Source of the DNA: Lactiplantibacillus herbarum
GTDB taxonomy: Bacteria; Bacillota; Bacilli; Lactobacillales; Lactobacillaceae
DNA length: 54,104 nucleotides
Assembly: GCF_001039045.1 (NCBI RefSeq)
Contig: NZ_LFEE01000018.1
Location: 1-54,104, forward strand
Direction of reading: 5' to 3'
Shown here piece after piece: positions 42,494 to 51,290 of this stretch. The translations under genes were made by a program, and so were the position numbers. Within the stretch, counting starts at the first letter, position 1. Each line of letters opens with the position of its first letter. The notes under the pieces are model-generated. The model searched no databases, had not been told where the DNA came from, and saw only the letters and a list, made by a program, of their open reading frames with translations.

Positions 42494-43807
42494 TTATTCA
42501 GTGTGATGCTTACGAACTGGACTAACCCAGGTTCCGCTACCGTAACCTAAAATGGTCTTAATGGCTGGGATCAATGTCATTACTAAGGCGAGGGCGTTAA
42601 CTTGCCAGTAAATTAACATGTATATTGGCATGAAGATCAAATACTTCAATTTACGCCCACGGTCATCGACGATTAATGCGGACAGTAGTTGCAATAGTCC
42701 GGCGAACATCTCGAAAGTAACGAAGATGAAGGCCATACAGAACATGTGATAGACCCGTTCATAGTTACCTGTAAAGAAAAAGCTAATGAACGAGAGGATA
42801 AAGACGATTGTTGAAACGAAGAAGAACAGTGACCAGATAATACTTAACGTTTGATCAAGAATGAAGGCCCACTGTTTAAGGTACTTGTGAGGCTGTGTGA
42901 TCACACGTCGGAAGTTGGTCATTAGTACTTCAGTTCCACCTTTAGCCCAGCGCTTACGCTGATTGTAGAGGGCTTTCAGGTTTTCTGGGACGTTCATATA
43001 GAAGAGGATGTCCGGTGAAAAAACGGTTGTCCAACCATTCAGTTGGTGATCCCAAGCGATACTGATATCCTCAGTAGCTCGATCTTGCCGGAAGAGGCCG
43101 ACGTCAATCAAGGCATCGCGTCGATACATGGTATTAGCACCACTGTAAGCATACATATTGCCTAACGCACTAACTTGACTACGTTTGATCACACCGACGA
43201 TACTTGAAAATTCAACGGTTTGGGACTTGGCGATCATGGTACTACGGTTTTGAACGTCCATGTTAGCCGTAACCGCTGCGGTATTAACGTGTTCTTCACC
43301 CATGAAGTAACTCATGTATTTCCAAAGCGCATCGGGTTCAGGAATGGAATCCGCATCGTTACTGAGAATGAATTCCCCGCGGGCAAAACTGACCCCCACG
43401 TTGAAGGCGTGAGCCTTTCCTTGGTTCTTGCGAATGGTGATGACCCGGAGATTTTCATAGACGCCTTGCAACCGTTCAAGAATTGCAGGGGTATCATCGG
43501 TTGAGCCGTCATCAGTGACTAGAACTTCGTAATGTTCGTAGTTCAAATTATTCATGAGATAGTCGATGGTATGTTCAATCATGACTTCCTCGTTGTGCGC
43601 TGGAATCATGATCGTGATCAGTGGTTGCTCGGCGGGAGTTAACTCTCTGAATTCAACGTCGTCAGTATGGCGATGACGATAGATCAATTGGTAACAGAGT
43701 ACGCCGACAAACCACGCAAAGGCGCCTAGAATTGGGTAGGAGACCAGTAGTAGTAGGACAAAGTTCCAAATGCTCTCAAATGGCTTTAACGTCTGTAATA
43801 TTTCCAT
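42494..43807 (-). CDS. Processive membrane glycosyltransferase, poly-N-acetylglucosamine synthase-like (PgaC/IcaA)
   Basis: A 437-residue GT2 polymerase. After an N-terminal helix (about 14-40) the catalytic domain carries ITIMIPAHNEE, VTDDGSTDDT, SNDADSIPEP (DxD), GANTMYRRDA, RATEDISIAWDHQLNG (TED) and QRKRWAKGG (QxxRW). This is the full processive-synthase set. C-terminal helices follow (about 315-425). This matches PgaC/IcaA enzymes that make poly-beta-1,6-GlcNAc; other hexosamine or hyaluronan-like polymers cannot be excluded. It lies 3 bases after the PgaD-like gene. No IcaB/PgaB deacetylase or exporter gene is adjacent. Confidence 0.85.
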   Translation of the reverse strand: MEILQTLKPFESIWNFVLLLLVSYPILGAFAWFVGVLCYQLIYRHRHTDDVEFRELTPAEQPLITIMIPAHNEEVMIEHTIDYLMNNLNYEHYEVLVTDDGSTDDTPAILERLQGVYENLRVITIRKNQGKAHAFNVGVSFARGEFILSNDADSIPEPDALWKYMSYFMGEEHVNTAAVTANMDVQNRSTMIAKSQTVEFSSIVGVIKRSQVSALGNMYAYSGANTMYRRDALIDVGLFRQDRATEDISIAWDHQLNGWTTVFSPDILFYMNVPENLKALYNQRKRWAKGGTEVLMTNFRRVITQPHKYLKQWAFILDQTLSIIWSLFFFVSTIVFILSFISFFFTGNYERVYHMFCMAFIFVTFEMFAGLLQLLSALIVDDRGRKLKYLIFMPIYMLIYWQVNALALVMTLIPAIKTILGYGSGTWVSPVRKHHTE

Positions 43808-43810
43808 GGA

Positions 43811-44302
43811 CTAATCCTCGTATAGTTTCTGAATGGCGTCAACATCCAAGTTTTGTTCAGGATCGACGGTGTAGTGTTTAACGTGTTGCCGGAATGTTTC
43901 TTGACCGAACCGTTCCGTATAGAAATTATTGAGACGACGTTTACGGATAGCCAGTTGTTCGTGATCATATTGGCGTTCCTTACTAATGTGTTCCTTGACC
44001 CGGTGATTATTGTGAATCGTTGAAATAATAACGATAATAGCAATTAAAATAAACGCAATAATGAAGAAGCGGTCAAAGAAGTAGAACAGCGTCTTACCTT
44101 CCTCGTATTTCCAAGCATGTAGAAAATGGGTATTGCTTGCTAACAAAGTTGATGAGATCGTCCAATAGACTGGGATGGCCACGCAGATCCAAGCGATGAT
44201 CGCAACTAAGGTCTGCCAAATAGTTGTCCACCAGTGGCCCTTAGAGAAATACTTGTCGGTCACATATTTTTCCATGACGTCTTTTTTCTCCATCTTTTCC
44301 AT
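43811..44302 (-). CDS. PgaD/IcaD-like accessory membrane protein
   Basis: A 163-residue protein with two hydrophobic helices (about 25-50 and 73-98), followed by a charged cytoplasmic tail rich in His, Arg and Glu. Such small two-helix proteins are obligate partners of PgaC/IcaA synthases, and the adjacent synthase 3 bases downstream supports this role. ATG 44302 has AGGAGG about 8 bases upstream; another Met at codon 4 is possible. It is first in a two-gene operon. Confidence 0.7.
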   Translation of the reverse strand: MEKMEKKDVMEKYVTDKYFSKGHWWTTIWQTLVAIIAWICVAIPVYWTISSTLLASNTHFLHAWKYEEGKTLFYFFDRFFIIAFILIAIIVIISTIHNNHRVKEHISKERQYDHEQLAIRKRRLNNFYTERFGQETFRQHVKHYTVDPEQNLDVDAIQKLYED

Positions 44303-44729
44303 AGAATAAACCTCCTAATATATATAGTAGTAATTTGCTTACTTGCAATCATGATACGCTTATCGTCAAAGCTTGTGAACATAATTCGGTAAGTTTATAG
44401 AATCGATTTAATAGGCGCAACGAGGTTAAGACGCTTGATGGTTATGGCAATTGAGTACTTGGTTGATAAGTGACTTCAGTGTTGATTGAGCGGGTACAGT
44501 GATTAACTGCACATGATTGGCGCATAGATGAGGTCATATAGAGAATTATGGTTGCTTATTTTTATAAAACAAATTATGATATAAAGATGACTAAAATTTA
44601 CTGTAACTGATGCTAAAGGCCGGCACAATGAGTGATTTGTACCGGAATTTCAGTAATCAGTATGATAAAATGGGCTAGTAGGGTACAATAGCTAACCCAG
44701 TAATCTAGCGAGAAGCGAAGGGGATAAAG
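44303..44729. promoter_or_regulatory. Divergent intergenic region with a candidate yqeG promoter
   Basis: TTGTAC (44637-44642) and TATGAT (44661-44666) at 18-base spacing form a plausible rightward promoter for yqeG; TACAAT near 44685 is an alternative -10. The rest of this 427-base AT-rich stretch, including the leftward promoter for the PgaD/PgaC-like pair, shows nothing I can name. Confidence 0.45.
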
Positions 44730-45257
44730 ATGATTAAGCAATTTAAACCAACTTGGATGATTTCCGCAATCAATAACGTTACGCCGGCACAACTACGGGC
44801 GCAAGGCATAAAGGCGGTATTTACCGATCTTGATAACACCCTGATTGCGTGGGATAATCCGGATGGCACCCCTGAGCTCAAGCAATGGCTCCATGCCTTG
44901 CAGGATGCCGGCATTCCGGTAGTCGTGGTCTCTAATAATTCGGAACCGCGGATTGCCAAAGCGTTGTCAACCTTGGACTTACCATTCGTTTCACGGGCGT
45001 TGAAGCCGCTACCGTTTGGAATCGGTAAAGCGCGTCGGAACCTTGGTTTACGTAAGAACGAAGTTGTGATGGTGGGTGACCAGTATATTACAGATATGTG
45101 GGCTTCCCATTTAGCAGGTGTCGCCAGTATCTTGGTCAAACCAATTGTGACAACTGACGCTTGGAATACGCGGATTAACCGCTTCTTTGAACGCTTTATC
45201 AAATTGCGATTAGCACATCTATATCCAGAAATGCATTTTCAGGAGGAACTTAAGTAG
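44730..45257 (+). CDS. yqeG: YqeG-family HAD IIIA-type phosphatase
   Basis: A 175-residue HAD-superfamily protein with the nucleophile motif FTDLDNTLIAWD (about 30-41), VVVSNNSEPR and GDQYITDMW, the third acidic motif. Bacterial YqeG proteins resemble mitochondrial Gep4 phosphatidylglycerophosphate phosphatase, but the bacterial substrate is not settled. It is first in a conserved yqeG-yqeH-yhbY-nadD-yqeK-rsfS-yqeM run and overlaps yqeH by one base. Confidence 0.93.
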   Translation: MIKQFKPTWMISAINNVTPAQLRAQGIKAVFTDLDNTLIAWDNPDGTPELKQWLHALQDAGIPVVVVSNNSEPRIAKALSTLDLPFVSRALKPLPFGIGKARRNLGLRKNEVVMVGDQYITDMWASHLAGVASILVKPIVTTDAWNTRINRFFERFIKLRLAHLYPEMHFQEELK

Positions 45258-46390
45258 TGAGTGAAACATCTGAAGAAACTTTATATTGTATTGGCTGTGG
45301 CGCAGCTATTCAAACAACGGATCCAGAAGCAGCAGGGTATACACCAAATAGTGCCCTTCAAAAGTCACTAGCTAATGATGAACAGGACTTATACTGCCAG
45401 CGGTGTTTCCGTTTACGGCACTATAACGAAATTGTACCGGTTGGTTTGACCGATGACGATTTTCGTCGCTTATTAGCAACGATTCGTGATGCTGACGCCC
45501 TCGTAGTTTACGTGGTTGATATTTTTGACTTAAATGGGAGTATTATTCCAGGGCTCCAACGCTTCGTTGGTGATAACCCAGTCTTGCTGGTTGGGAATAA
45601 AGAAGACATCTTACCTCGCCAGGTTCGTCGGACGAAGTTGCGTGAATGGATGAACCAACAAGTTCGGTCACAAGGGATTAAGCCAGTTGACGTGGCTTTG
45701 ACGAGTGCCAAAAAGGGCAATACGATCGATGATCTGTTGAAGATGATCGAAAAGTATCGTCGCGGCCGTGATGTCTACGTAGTTGGGGTTACTAACGTTG
45801 GTAAATCAACTTTGATTAACAGTATCATTCGTAGTAATACTGGTTTGAAGGATCTGATTACGACGTCTCGTTTCCCAGGAACGACGCTGGATAAGATTGA
45901 AATTCCATTGGATGACGGTCACATGATGGTCGACACACCTGGGATTATTCATCCAGAACAAATGGCGCATTTTTTGACTGGTAATGATTTGAAACTAGTG
46001 TCACCACAACGAGAGATTCGGCCTAAGGGTTACCAATTAGGTAACGGGCAGACGCTCTTTCTTGGTGGGGTCGCTCGTTTAGATATTGTCGATGCGATTA
46101 AAGCTACTGGGACGGTCTACGTGGATAATAATTTACCACTGCACCGGACGCGGACTGAGAACGCCGAGAATTTCTACACGAAGCACGTTGGTGAATTGAT
46201 CACACCGCCAACTGGTGATGCTATCAAAGATTTCCCACCATTGGTTCGTCATGAATTCAAAGTAACTGAGACTAGCGATATTGTTTTTGAAGGTCTTGGT
46301 TGGGTTACAGTTGCTGCGAACACGCGGGTAGCCGCTTGGGCACCTAAGGGCGTGGCGGTATTGACGCGCGCAGCAATGATTAATAAATAA
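45257..46390 (+). CDS. yqeH: Ribosome biogenesis GTPase YqeH
   Basis: A circularly permuted GTPase needed for 30S assembly. The 377-residue protein opens with a zinc finger (CIGCG and CQRCF, residues 8-55), then G4 GNKED and G5 TSAKKG. These come before G1 GVTNVGKSTLIN (about 175-186), G2 FPGTT and G3 DTPG, the permuted order typical of YqeH. The start codon is GTG 45257, overlapping the yqeG stop, with AGGAGGA 9 bases upstream. It is the second gene of the operon. Confidence 0.96.
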   Translation: MSETSEETLYCIGCGAAIQTTDPEAAGYTPNSALQKSLANDEQDLYCQRCFRLRHYNEIVPVGLTDDDFRRLLATIRDADALVVYVVDIFDLNGSIIPGLQRFVGDNPVLLVGNKEDILPRQVRRTKLREWMNQQVRSQGIKPVDVALTSAKKGNTIDDLLKMIEKYRRGRDVYVVGVTNVGKSTLINSIIRSNTGLKDLITTSRFPGTTLDKIEIPLDDGHMMVDTPGIIHPEQMAHFLTGNDLKLVSPQREIRPKGYQLGNGQTLFLGGVARLDIVDAIKATGTVYVDNNLPLHRTRTENAENFYTKHVGELITPPTGDAIKDFPPLVRHEFKVTETSDIVFEGLGWVTVAANTRVAAWAPKGVAVLTRAAMINK

Positions 46391-46433
46391 TAAAAATAGT
46401 TAAACTATTTTCAATAGGAGTAAATTTAATTTA

Positions 46434-46748
46434 ATGGAAAAATTACGCGGAAAACAAAAGCATTATTTACGTGGTGAAGCCCACCACATGCACCCACTAT
46501 TTGCAGTAGGTAAAAACGGCTTGTCAGCAGAATGGTTGACTCAATTAACCGGTGCTATTGATAAACGTGAATTGATCAAGGTCAATATTTTACAAAATTC
46601 TGACGTTACAACGACTGAAGTTAAAGAAGCCATCGAACAAAATACGGCGATTACGGTTGTTCAAACTATCGGCCGCGTATTGGTTCTGTATTTACCAGCT
46701 AGTCATGAAGAAGACCAGCGCTACTCATTGAAAGTTGCCAAGCTATAG
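46434..46748 (+). CDS. yhbY: RNA-binding protein YhbY (CRM domain)
   Basis: A 104-residue CRM-domain protein associated with pre-50S ribosomal particles. Its single domain shows LRGEAHHMHPLFAVGKNGLS, ELIKVNIL and the GxxG-containing end IGRVLVLY. In Bacillus the equivalent is yqeI. It sits between yqeH and nadD; binding site ATAGGAG about 11 bases upstream. Confidence 0.95.
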   Translation: MEKLRGKQKHYLRGEAHHMHPLFAVGKNGLSAEWLTQLTGAIDKRELIKVNILQNSDVTTTEVKEAIEQNTAITVVQTIGRVLVLYLPASHEEDQRYSLKVAKL

Positions 46749-46760
46749 GAGGAATGACCG

Positions 46761-47396
46761 GTGCAGAAGGTTAATCAAACAGCGACAAAAGTTCTGACGG
46801 AAACGGTGACGGATATACCGCGTCGCCGTGTTGGTATTTTAGGTGGCACGTTTAACCCACCGCATTTAGGACATTTGATTATGGCACAACAGGTTGGTGA
46901 TCAGTTGGGGTTAGACGAGGTGCGTTTCATGCCTGATGCCCAGCCGCCACACGTGGATGAGAAGAAGACGATCGCGGTGGAAGATCGAGCCAATATGGTT
47001 CAAGAGGCTATCGTGGATAATCCGTTATTTCGATTAGAGACGGCGGAGATCAATCGCGGTGGTAAAAGTTATACTTATGAGACGATGAAGGCGTTGAAAG
47101 CCGAACATCCTGACACGCAGTATTACTTTATTATTGGCGGTGATATGGTCGATTACTTACACACGTGGTATCACATTGATGACTTAGTGAAGCTTGTAAC
47201 CTTTGTTGGTATCAAACGAACGGGTTACCCAACGACGAGTCACTATCCTGTGATTTGGGTGGATGCACCATTGATTGATATCAGTTCTACTCAGATTCGG
47301 CAAAAAATTAGTCGGGGGCATTCGGTACGTTACTTAGTACCGGAAGCTGTGGCTGCATATATAAAGGAGCATCAATTATATGAGCACATCGATTGA
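46761..47396 (+). CDS. nadD: Nicotinate-nucleotide adenylyltransferase
   Basis: Makes deamido-NAD from nicotinate mononucleotide and ATP. The 211-residue protein has the nucleotidyltransferase motif GILGGTFNPPHLGHL (about 25-39), the middle region YTYETMKAL and IIGGDMVDYLHTW, and the C-terminal ISSTQIRQKI. About 20 residues precede the usual family start; GTG 46761 has AGGAGG at 10 bases and is kept. The 3' end overlaps yqeK by 17 bases. Confidence 0.96.
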   Translation: MQKVNQTATKVLTETVTDIPRRRVGILGGTFNPPHLGHLIMAQQVGDQLGLDEVRFMPDAQPPHVDEKKTIAVEDRANMVQEAIVDNPLFRLETAEINRGGKSYTYETMKALKAEHPDTQYYFIIGGDMVDYLHTWYHIDDLVKLVTFVGIKRTGYPTTSHYPVIWVDAPLIDISSTQIRQKISRGHSVRYLVPEAVAAYIKEHQLYEHID

Positions 47397-47997
47397 GTAT
47401 TCAGAAAATATCGTACCGTATACCCATGCTGAATTAATGGCGAAGGTTGCGGCACAATTAACGGATAAACGTTACCAGCATTGTCTTCGAGTTGAAGCAA
47501 CGGCTCGTGAGCTTGCAGAAGCTAATGGTGTTGACGTGGAGCTTGCCGGAATCGCTGGCTTGCTACACGACTATGCCAAGCAACGTGATGATCAGACTTT
47601 TATTGATCTGATTAAGACGCGGGGGATGGACCCAGCACTCGTATTATACGGGAATGGTGTTTGGCACGGTTACGTAGGTGCTGAGCTGATTAAAGATGAA
47701 CTCAAGATTTATAATGAAGCCATTCTAAATGCAGTTCGGTTACACACGGTCGGCGCGCCTTACATGACAAAGCTTGACCAGATTATTTTCATGGCCGACT
47801 TTATTGAACCCGCTCGGGATTTTCCGGGTGTTGAAGAAGCCCGCCAGGTGACGGCTAAGTCGTTAGCTGATGGCGTCAAATTTCAAATTCAGCACACGTT
47901 GGATTATTTGGTTCAAAAAGGCGCGCCTGTCTACCCACAAACGTTAGCAACTTATAACGCCTGGGTCGGTGGGATTACACCACAATACGCAAAATAA
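47380..47997 (+). CDS. yqeK: HD-domain hydrolase YqeK (diadenosine tetraphosphate hydrolase)
   Basis: A 205-residue HD-domain phosphohydrolase. YqeK proteins symmetrically cleave Ap4A to two ADP. Seen here: HCLRVEATARELA, GLLHDYAK (the HD pair near residue 63), then HGYVGAEL, AVRLHTVG and IIFMADFIEPAR for the remaining metal ligands. ATG 47380 lies inside nadD with AAAGGAG upstream. The nadD-yqeK-rsfS order is conserved in Firmicutes. Confidence 0.94.
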   Translation: MSTSIEYSENIVPYTHAELMAKVAAQLTDKRYQHCLRVEATARELAEANGVDVELAGIAGLLHDYAKQRDDQTFIDLIKTRGMDPALVLYGNGVWHGYVGAELIKDELKIYNEAILNAVRLHTVGAPYMTKLDQIIFMADFIEPARDFPGVEEARQVTAKSLADGVKFQIQHTLDYLVQKGAPVYPQTLATYNAWVGGITPQYAK

Positions 47998-48014
47998 ATT
48001 TAAGGGAGATTTTT

Positions 48015-48371
48015 ATGGATAGCAAAGAATTATTACAATTAACAGTTGAAGCAGCAGATGACAAACGAGGCGACGATATTGTCGCTTTAGACGTAGCCGA
48101 AGTAAGCTTAATGGCAGACTACTTTGTCATCGTCTCAGCAGACTCTAAGCGTCAAGTACAAGCAATTGGTGACAACATTGTTGACTTTATCCGCAAAGCC
48201 GGCTCTGACGTTAAGAGTGTTGAAGGACGTCTTTCTGGTGAATGGGTCTTAATCGATGCTGGTGACGTTGTTGTGCACGTCTTCCAAAAGGACGCACGTG
48301 CACACTATAACTTAGAAAAATTATGGTCAGACGCACCACTAGTTGACGTCGACCAATGGGTAAACGCATGA
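48015..48371 (+). CDS. rsfS: Ribosomal silencing factor RsfS
   Basis: Binds L14 on the 50S subunit and blocks subunit joining when nutrients are short. The 118-residue protein is full length, with DIVALDVAEVSLMADYFVIVSA, RQVQAIGDNI, VEGRLSGEWVLIDAGDVVVHVF and YNLEKLWSDAP. AAGGGAG lies upstream. The stop overlaps the methyltransferase start (ATGA). Confidence 0.97.
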   Translation: MDSKELLQLTVEAADDKRGDDIVALDVAEVSLMADYFVIVSADSKRQVQAIGDNIVDFIRKAGSDVKSVEGRLSGEWVLIDAGDVVVHVFQKDARAHYNLEKLWSDAPLVDVDQWVNA

Positions 48372-49102
48372 TCTACCAGACGTTTGCCGAACTTTACGAC
48401 GAACTCTTTGATCCAGCCATGTACGAACAATGGCTGGATTTTGTCCGTCGCGAGTTGCCTGATCAGTCAGGTCAATTATTAGAATTAGCCTGTGGGACTG
48501 GCCGACTTGGCGTATCCTTGGCACAAGCTGGCTACCATGTAACGGGTTTGGATTTGTCAGAGAATATGCTGGCGTTAGCACAAGAACACGTTGAGGAAGC
48601 GGCAGTCACCATACCATTATTACAAGGGGACATGCTGGATTTATCTGAGATTGGGACGTTTGATGCGGTGACTTGTTTTGCCGACTCTTTCTGCTACTTA
48701 CCAGATATTGAAACGGTTCAAAAAGCTTTTGAACAAGTGGCCCAGCATTTAACAGCGGACGGGCAGTTTTTGTTCGACGTGATCACGCCGCACCAAACGG
48801 ATGACGTGTATCCAGGTTATATGTATAACTATCGTGATGAAGAAAGAGCCTTCATGTGGACGAGCTATGCGGGTGAGATTCCACACAGTGCGGAACATGA
48901 TCTGACCTTCTTTATCTATAATGAAGAAAAACAAGCTTTTGATGAAGTGAGTGAACTTCATCAAGAACGGACCTATGAATTAGCAGCCTATCAACAAGCG
49001 CTGAAAGCAGCTGGGTTTAGCGACGTGACGGTGACGGCTGATTTTGGACAACAAACACCAACGGCCGAAACGACGCGCTGGTTCTTCAAGTGTCATAAGT
49101 AA
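48368..49102 (+). CDS. Class I SAM-dependent methyltransferase (YqeM-like)
   Basis: A 244-residue Rossmann-fold methyltransferase with motif I LLELACGTGRLGVSLA (about 36-51), GLDLSENMLALAQ, and LLQGDMLDL, then VTCFADSFCYL. The substrate is unknown. ATG 48368 is chosen since it overlaps the rsfS stop (ATGA) and matches the family start MIYQTFAELYD; an in-frame ATG 12 bases earlier is possible. It is last of the yqe run before tmcAL. Confidence 0.9.
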   Translation: MIYQTFAELYDELFDPAMYEQWLDFVRRELPDQSGQLLELACGTGRLGVSLAQAGYHVTGLDLSENMLALAQEHVEEAAVTIPLLQGDMLDLSEIGTFDAVTCFADSFCYLPDIETVQKAFEQVAQHLTADGQFLFDVITPHQTDDVYPGYMYNYRDEERAFMWTSYAGEIPHSAEHDLTFFIYNEEKQAFDEVSELHQERTYELAAYQQALKAAGFSDVTVTADFGQQTPTAETTRWFFKCHK

Positions 49103-49116
49103 CGGAGGTTAACGCG

Positions 49117-50265
49117 ATGCAGGCAGTGGGGTTGATAACTGAATATAATCCGCTCCATAATGGTCATCGTTATCACTTACAACAAGCTAAAAAGCTGACG
49201 AATGCGGATTGCACGGTCGTTGTGATGAGTGGGAATTGGTTACAGCGCGGTGAGCCTGCTATTTTGGATAAGTGGACGCGCGCTCAGTTAGCTTTGCAAA
49301 ATGGGGCTGACTTAGTGATTGAGCTACCAGTCTTTTTTGCCACCCAACCCGCACATTTATTTGCGCAGGGTGGGATTGAGCTATTGAGTGCGTTGAATTG
49401 CAATAGTGTCGTCTTTGGCGCTGAACATCCAGACTTGGATTTTGAACGCTTAACGGCGACGATTGCCGCACAAAACGGGGCGTTTAGTCGTTATAATGCG
49501 ACTTACGCGACCCAATTCAATCATGCGTTACAAGCGGCTACTGGCGTCTCGCTGACGGCGGCTAACGACATGTTGAGCTTTTGCTACTATACGGCTAATC
49601 AGGCGTTGACACGACCGATGAAGCTTTTACCCATCAAACGGCAACAAGCTGATCACGGGACGGAAACGATTATGGCTGGTAATCGATTTGCCAGTGGTAC
49701 TGCGGTTCGTCAGGCGGCTTTTAAGCAGGATTGGACAGCAATTGCGCCAGTAGTACCACCAGCGACGTTACGGGCGCTCCAGAGTCAACGTTTGCAGCAG
49801 TGGGCCGATTTTTGGCCCATGCTTCAGTACCAGTTGTTAACGGTCGATGTTGCCCATAGTGCACAGTACGATCAGATGGCAGAGGGGCTGGAGTATCGGA
49901 TGCAGGAAATGGTTCAGCATGCGACTAGTTTTGATGACTTTATTCAACGAGTTAAATCTAAACGCTATACGTACACACGCTTACAACGAGTGGCAACGGC
50001 AGCGTTGTTACAACTAACCAAGGCAGAGATTAAGACGGCACAAGCTAATAATTACGTGCGGGTGCTCGGATTTAATCCAACTGGACAAGCCTATCTACAT
50101 CAAGTTAAGAAACAATTGCCATTACCGCTTTACACGAAGATTGATCAGAAGTTGCGGCAGCACGCCTTGAATTTGGATTATCGGGCAGGGCGTGTCTATC
50201 AGTTATTAAATGGTCAATCACAAGACTTGTATCGCAAACCTTGGCGGATAACTAGTGACGATTGA
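49117..50265 (+). CDS. tmcAL: tRNA(Met) cytidine acetate ligase TmcAL
   Basis: Acetylates the wobble cytidine of elongator tRNA-Met using acetate and ATP; formerly YlbM. The 382-residue protein has the nucleotidyltransferase start GLITEYNPLHNGHRYHL (HxGH), VVMSGNWLQRGEPAI, LVIELPVFFATQPAHLFAQGG and FASGTAVRQ. The helical C-terminal half follows. ATG 49117 has CGGAGG at 9 bases. It is adjacent to yceD-rpmF, as in Bacillus (ylbM-ylbN-rpmF). Confidence 0.94.
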   Translation: MQAVGLITEYNPLHNGHRYHLQQAKKLTNADCTVVVMSGNWLQRGEPAILDKWTRAQLALQNGADLVIELPVFFATQPAHLFAQGGIELLSALNCNSVVFGAEHPDLDFERLTATIAAQNGAFSRYNATYATQFNHALQAATGVSLTAANDMLSFCYYTANQALTRPMKLLPIKRQQADHGTETIMAGNRFASGTAVRQAAFKQDWTAIAPVVPPATLRALQSQRLQQWADFWPMLQYQLLTVDVAHSAQYDQMAEGLEYRMQEMVQHATSFDDFIQRVKSKRYTYTRLQRVATAALLQLTKAEIKTAQANNYVRVLGFNPTGQAYLHQVKKQLPLPLYTKIDQKLRQHALNLDYRAGRVYQLLNGQSQDLYRKPWRITSDD

Positions 50266-50336
50266 TTGACCAACGATGATTTTCTTGGTATGGTTATGAA
50301 CAGTGGCGGGCTTTTACGCCTGTCAAGGAAAAAACA

Positions 50337-50365
50337 TTGACAAAGGTTTTTTACACAGGTATAAT
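50337..50365 (+). promoter_or_regulatory. Consensus promoter of yceD-rpmF
   Basis: TTGACA (50337-50342) and TATAAT (50360-50365) are separated by exactly 17 bases, a perfect match to the housekeeping sigma consensus, 29 bases before the yceD start. A GGCG/CGCC hairpin lies just upstream. Confidence 0.92.
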
Positions 50366-50393
50366 TTATCACGTTGCATTAGGAGGTTTTTAA

Positions 50394-50948
50394 ATGAAAT
50401 GGTCCCTTTCACAGCTTAAAAGTTACCGTGAAACGCCACTTCAGTTTGATGAAGCATTGGATGTAAAACACTCCCTGATGACGCGTTATCCTGAAATAAT
50501 TGATGTTAAGTCCGTCCACGTGAAGGGTTTAGCTAGTTACAGTAAGGATAATGTGCTAATCACGGCGAAGATTGAGGCACTGTTAACATTGCCATCCAGT
50601 CGTTCGCTGACGCCAGTGGATGTTCCGCTGGCCTTTCAAATGACAGAATATCATGTTCCCGAAGGTACGGACCTCAGTCGTTTTGACGAGGAGACTGATA
50701 CAGTCGTTTTCATACCAGAGGATGATATTTTAGATTTTGATGTCGCTGTGGAGGATAATATTTTAATTCATATCCCCATGCAGATTCTTTCTGAAGCTGA
50801 AAAAGACGGAAGCCCACTACCAACTGGTAAGGGGTGGGAAGTCCTTAGTGAGGACGACCTAGCGTTGCAAGCTGCAGAACTTAAAACTGTTGATCCGCGT
50901 TTAGCTAAGTTAAAAAACCTGTTCCCTGATCAGGAAGATAAGGATTAA
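50394..50948 (+). CDS. yceD: YceD/DUF177-family protein
   Basis: A 184-residue protein of the family encoded just upstream of rpmF in most bacteria and implicated in 23S rRNA accumulation. The N-terminal LSQLKSYRETPLQFDE and middle ALLTLPSSRSLTPVDVPL are family landmarks. The common Cys of the C-x-R-x-L motif is Ser here. A charged acidic C-terminus follows. It has a consensus promoter and AGGAGG at normal spacing. Confidence 0.92.
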   Translation: MKWSLSQLKSYRETPLQFDEALDVKHSLMTRYPEIIDVKSVHVKGLASYSKDNVLITAKIEALLTLPSSRSLTPVDVPLAFQMTEYHVPEGTDLSRFDEETDTVVFIPEDDILDFDVAVEDNILIHIPMQILSEAEKDGSPLPTGKGWEVLSEDDLALQAAELKTVDPRLAKLKNLFPDQEDKD

Positions 50949-51009
50949 GTTAGCTGAGCGTATCAAAAAACACATTATGTGAATTCATTTGAAGGAGGTG
51001 TACGTAGAA

Positions 51010-51189
51010 ATGGCTGTTCCTAAGAGAAGAACTTCAAAGATGCGTAAACGCAACCGTCGTGGTCATATCAAATTAGCTACACCTAATTTGTCAGCATGTC
51101 CAAATTGCGGCGAATTACGTGTATCACACCATGTTTGTCCAAGTTGTGGATTTTACAATGGTAAGCAGGTCGTTGCAGTAAACAACTAA
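51010..51189 (+). CDS. rpmF: 50S ribosomal protein L32
   Basis: A 59-residue protein starting [18 protein letters not shown] after Met, with a zinc ribbon CPNC...CPSC. The in-frame start seven codons earlier lies on the ribosome binding site (AAGGAGGTG at 50992-51000) and is rejected in favour of ATG 51010 at 9-base spacing. Confidence 0.98.
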   Translation: MAVPKRRTSKMRKRNRRGHIKLATPNLSACPNCGELRVSHHVCPSCGFYNGKQVVAVNN

Positions 51190-51198
51190 TTGTTAGTT

Positions 51199-51290
51199 GA
51201 TGAAAAATTGCATAGCGGCCATGGCGCATGGAATTTTTCCTTACAATAATACGATCTTAAAAAACTCGCTTAGGCGGGTTTTTTTGTGTT
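51199..51290. terminator. Two hairpins after rpmF, the second shared with the convergent transporter gene
   Basis: The first stem pairs GAAAAATTGCAT with ATGGAATTTTTC (51202-51239) around a GGCCATGGC-like core. The second, AAAACTCGC/GCGGGTTTT at 51260-51282, is followed by T-rich sequence on the plus strand and preceded by A on the same strand, so it can act in both directions. The reading frame of the convergent gene ends inside it. Confidence 0.7.
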
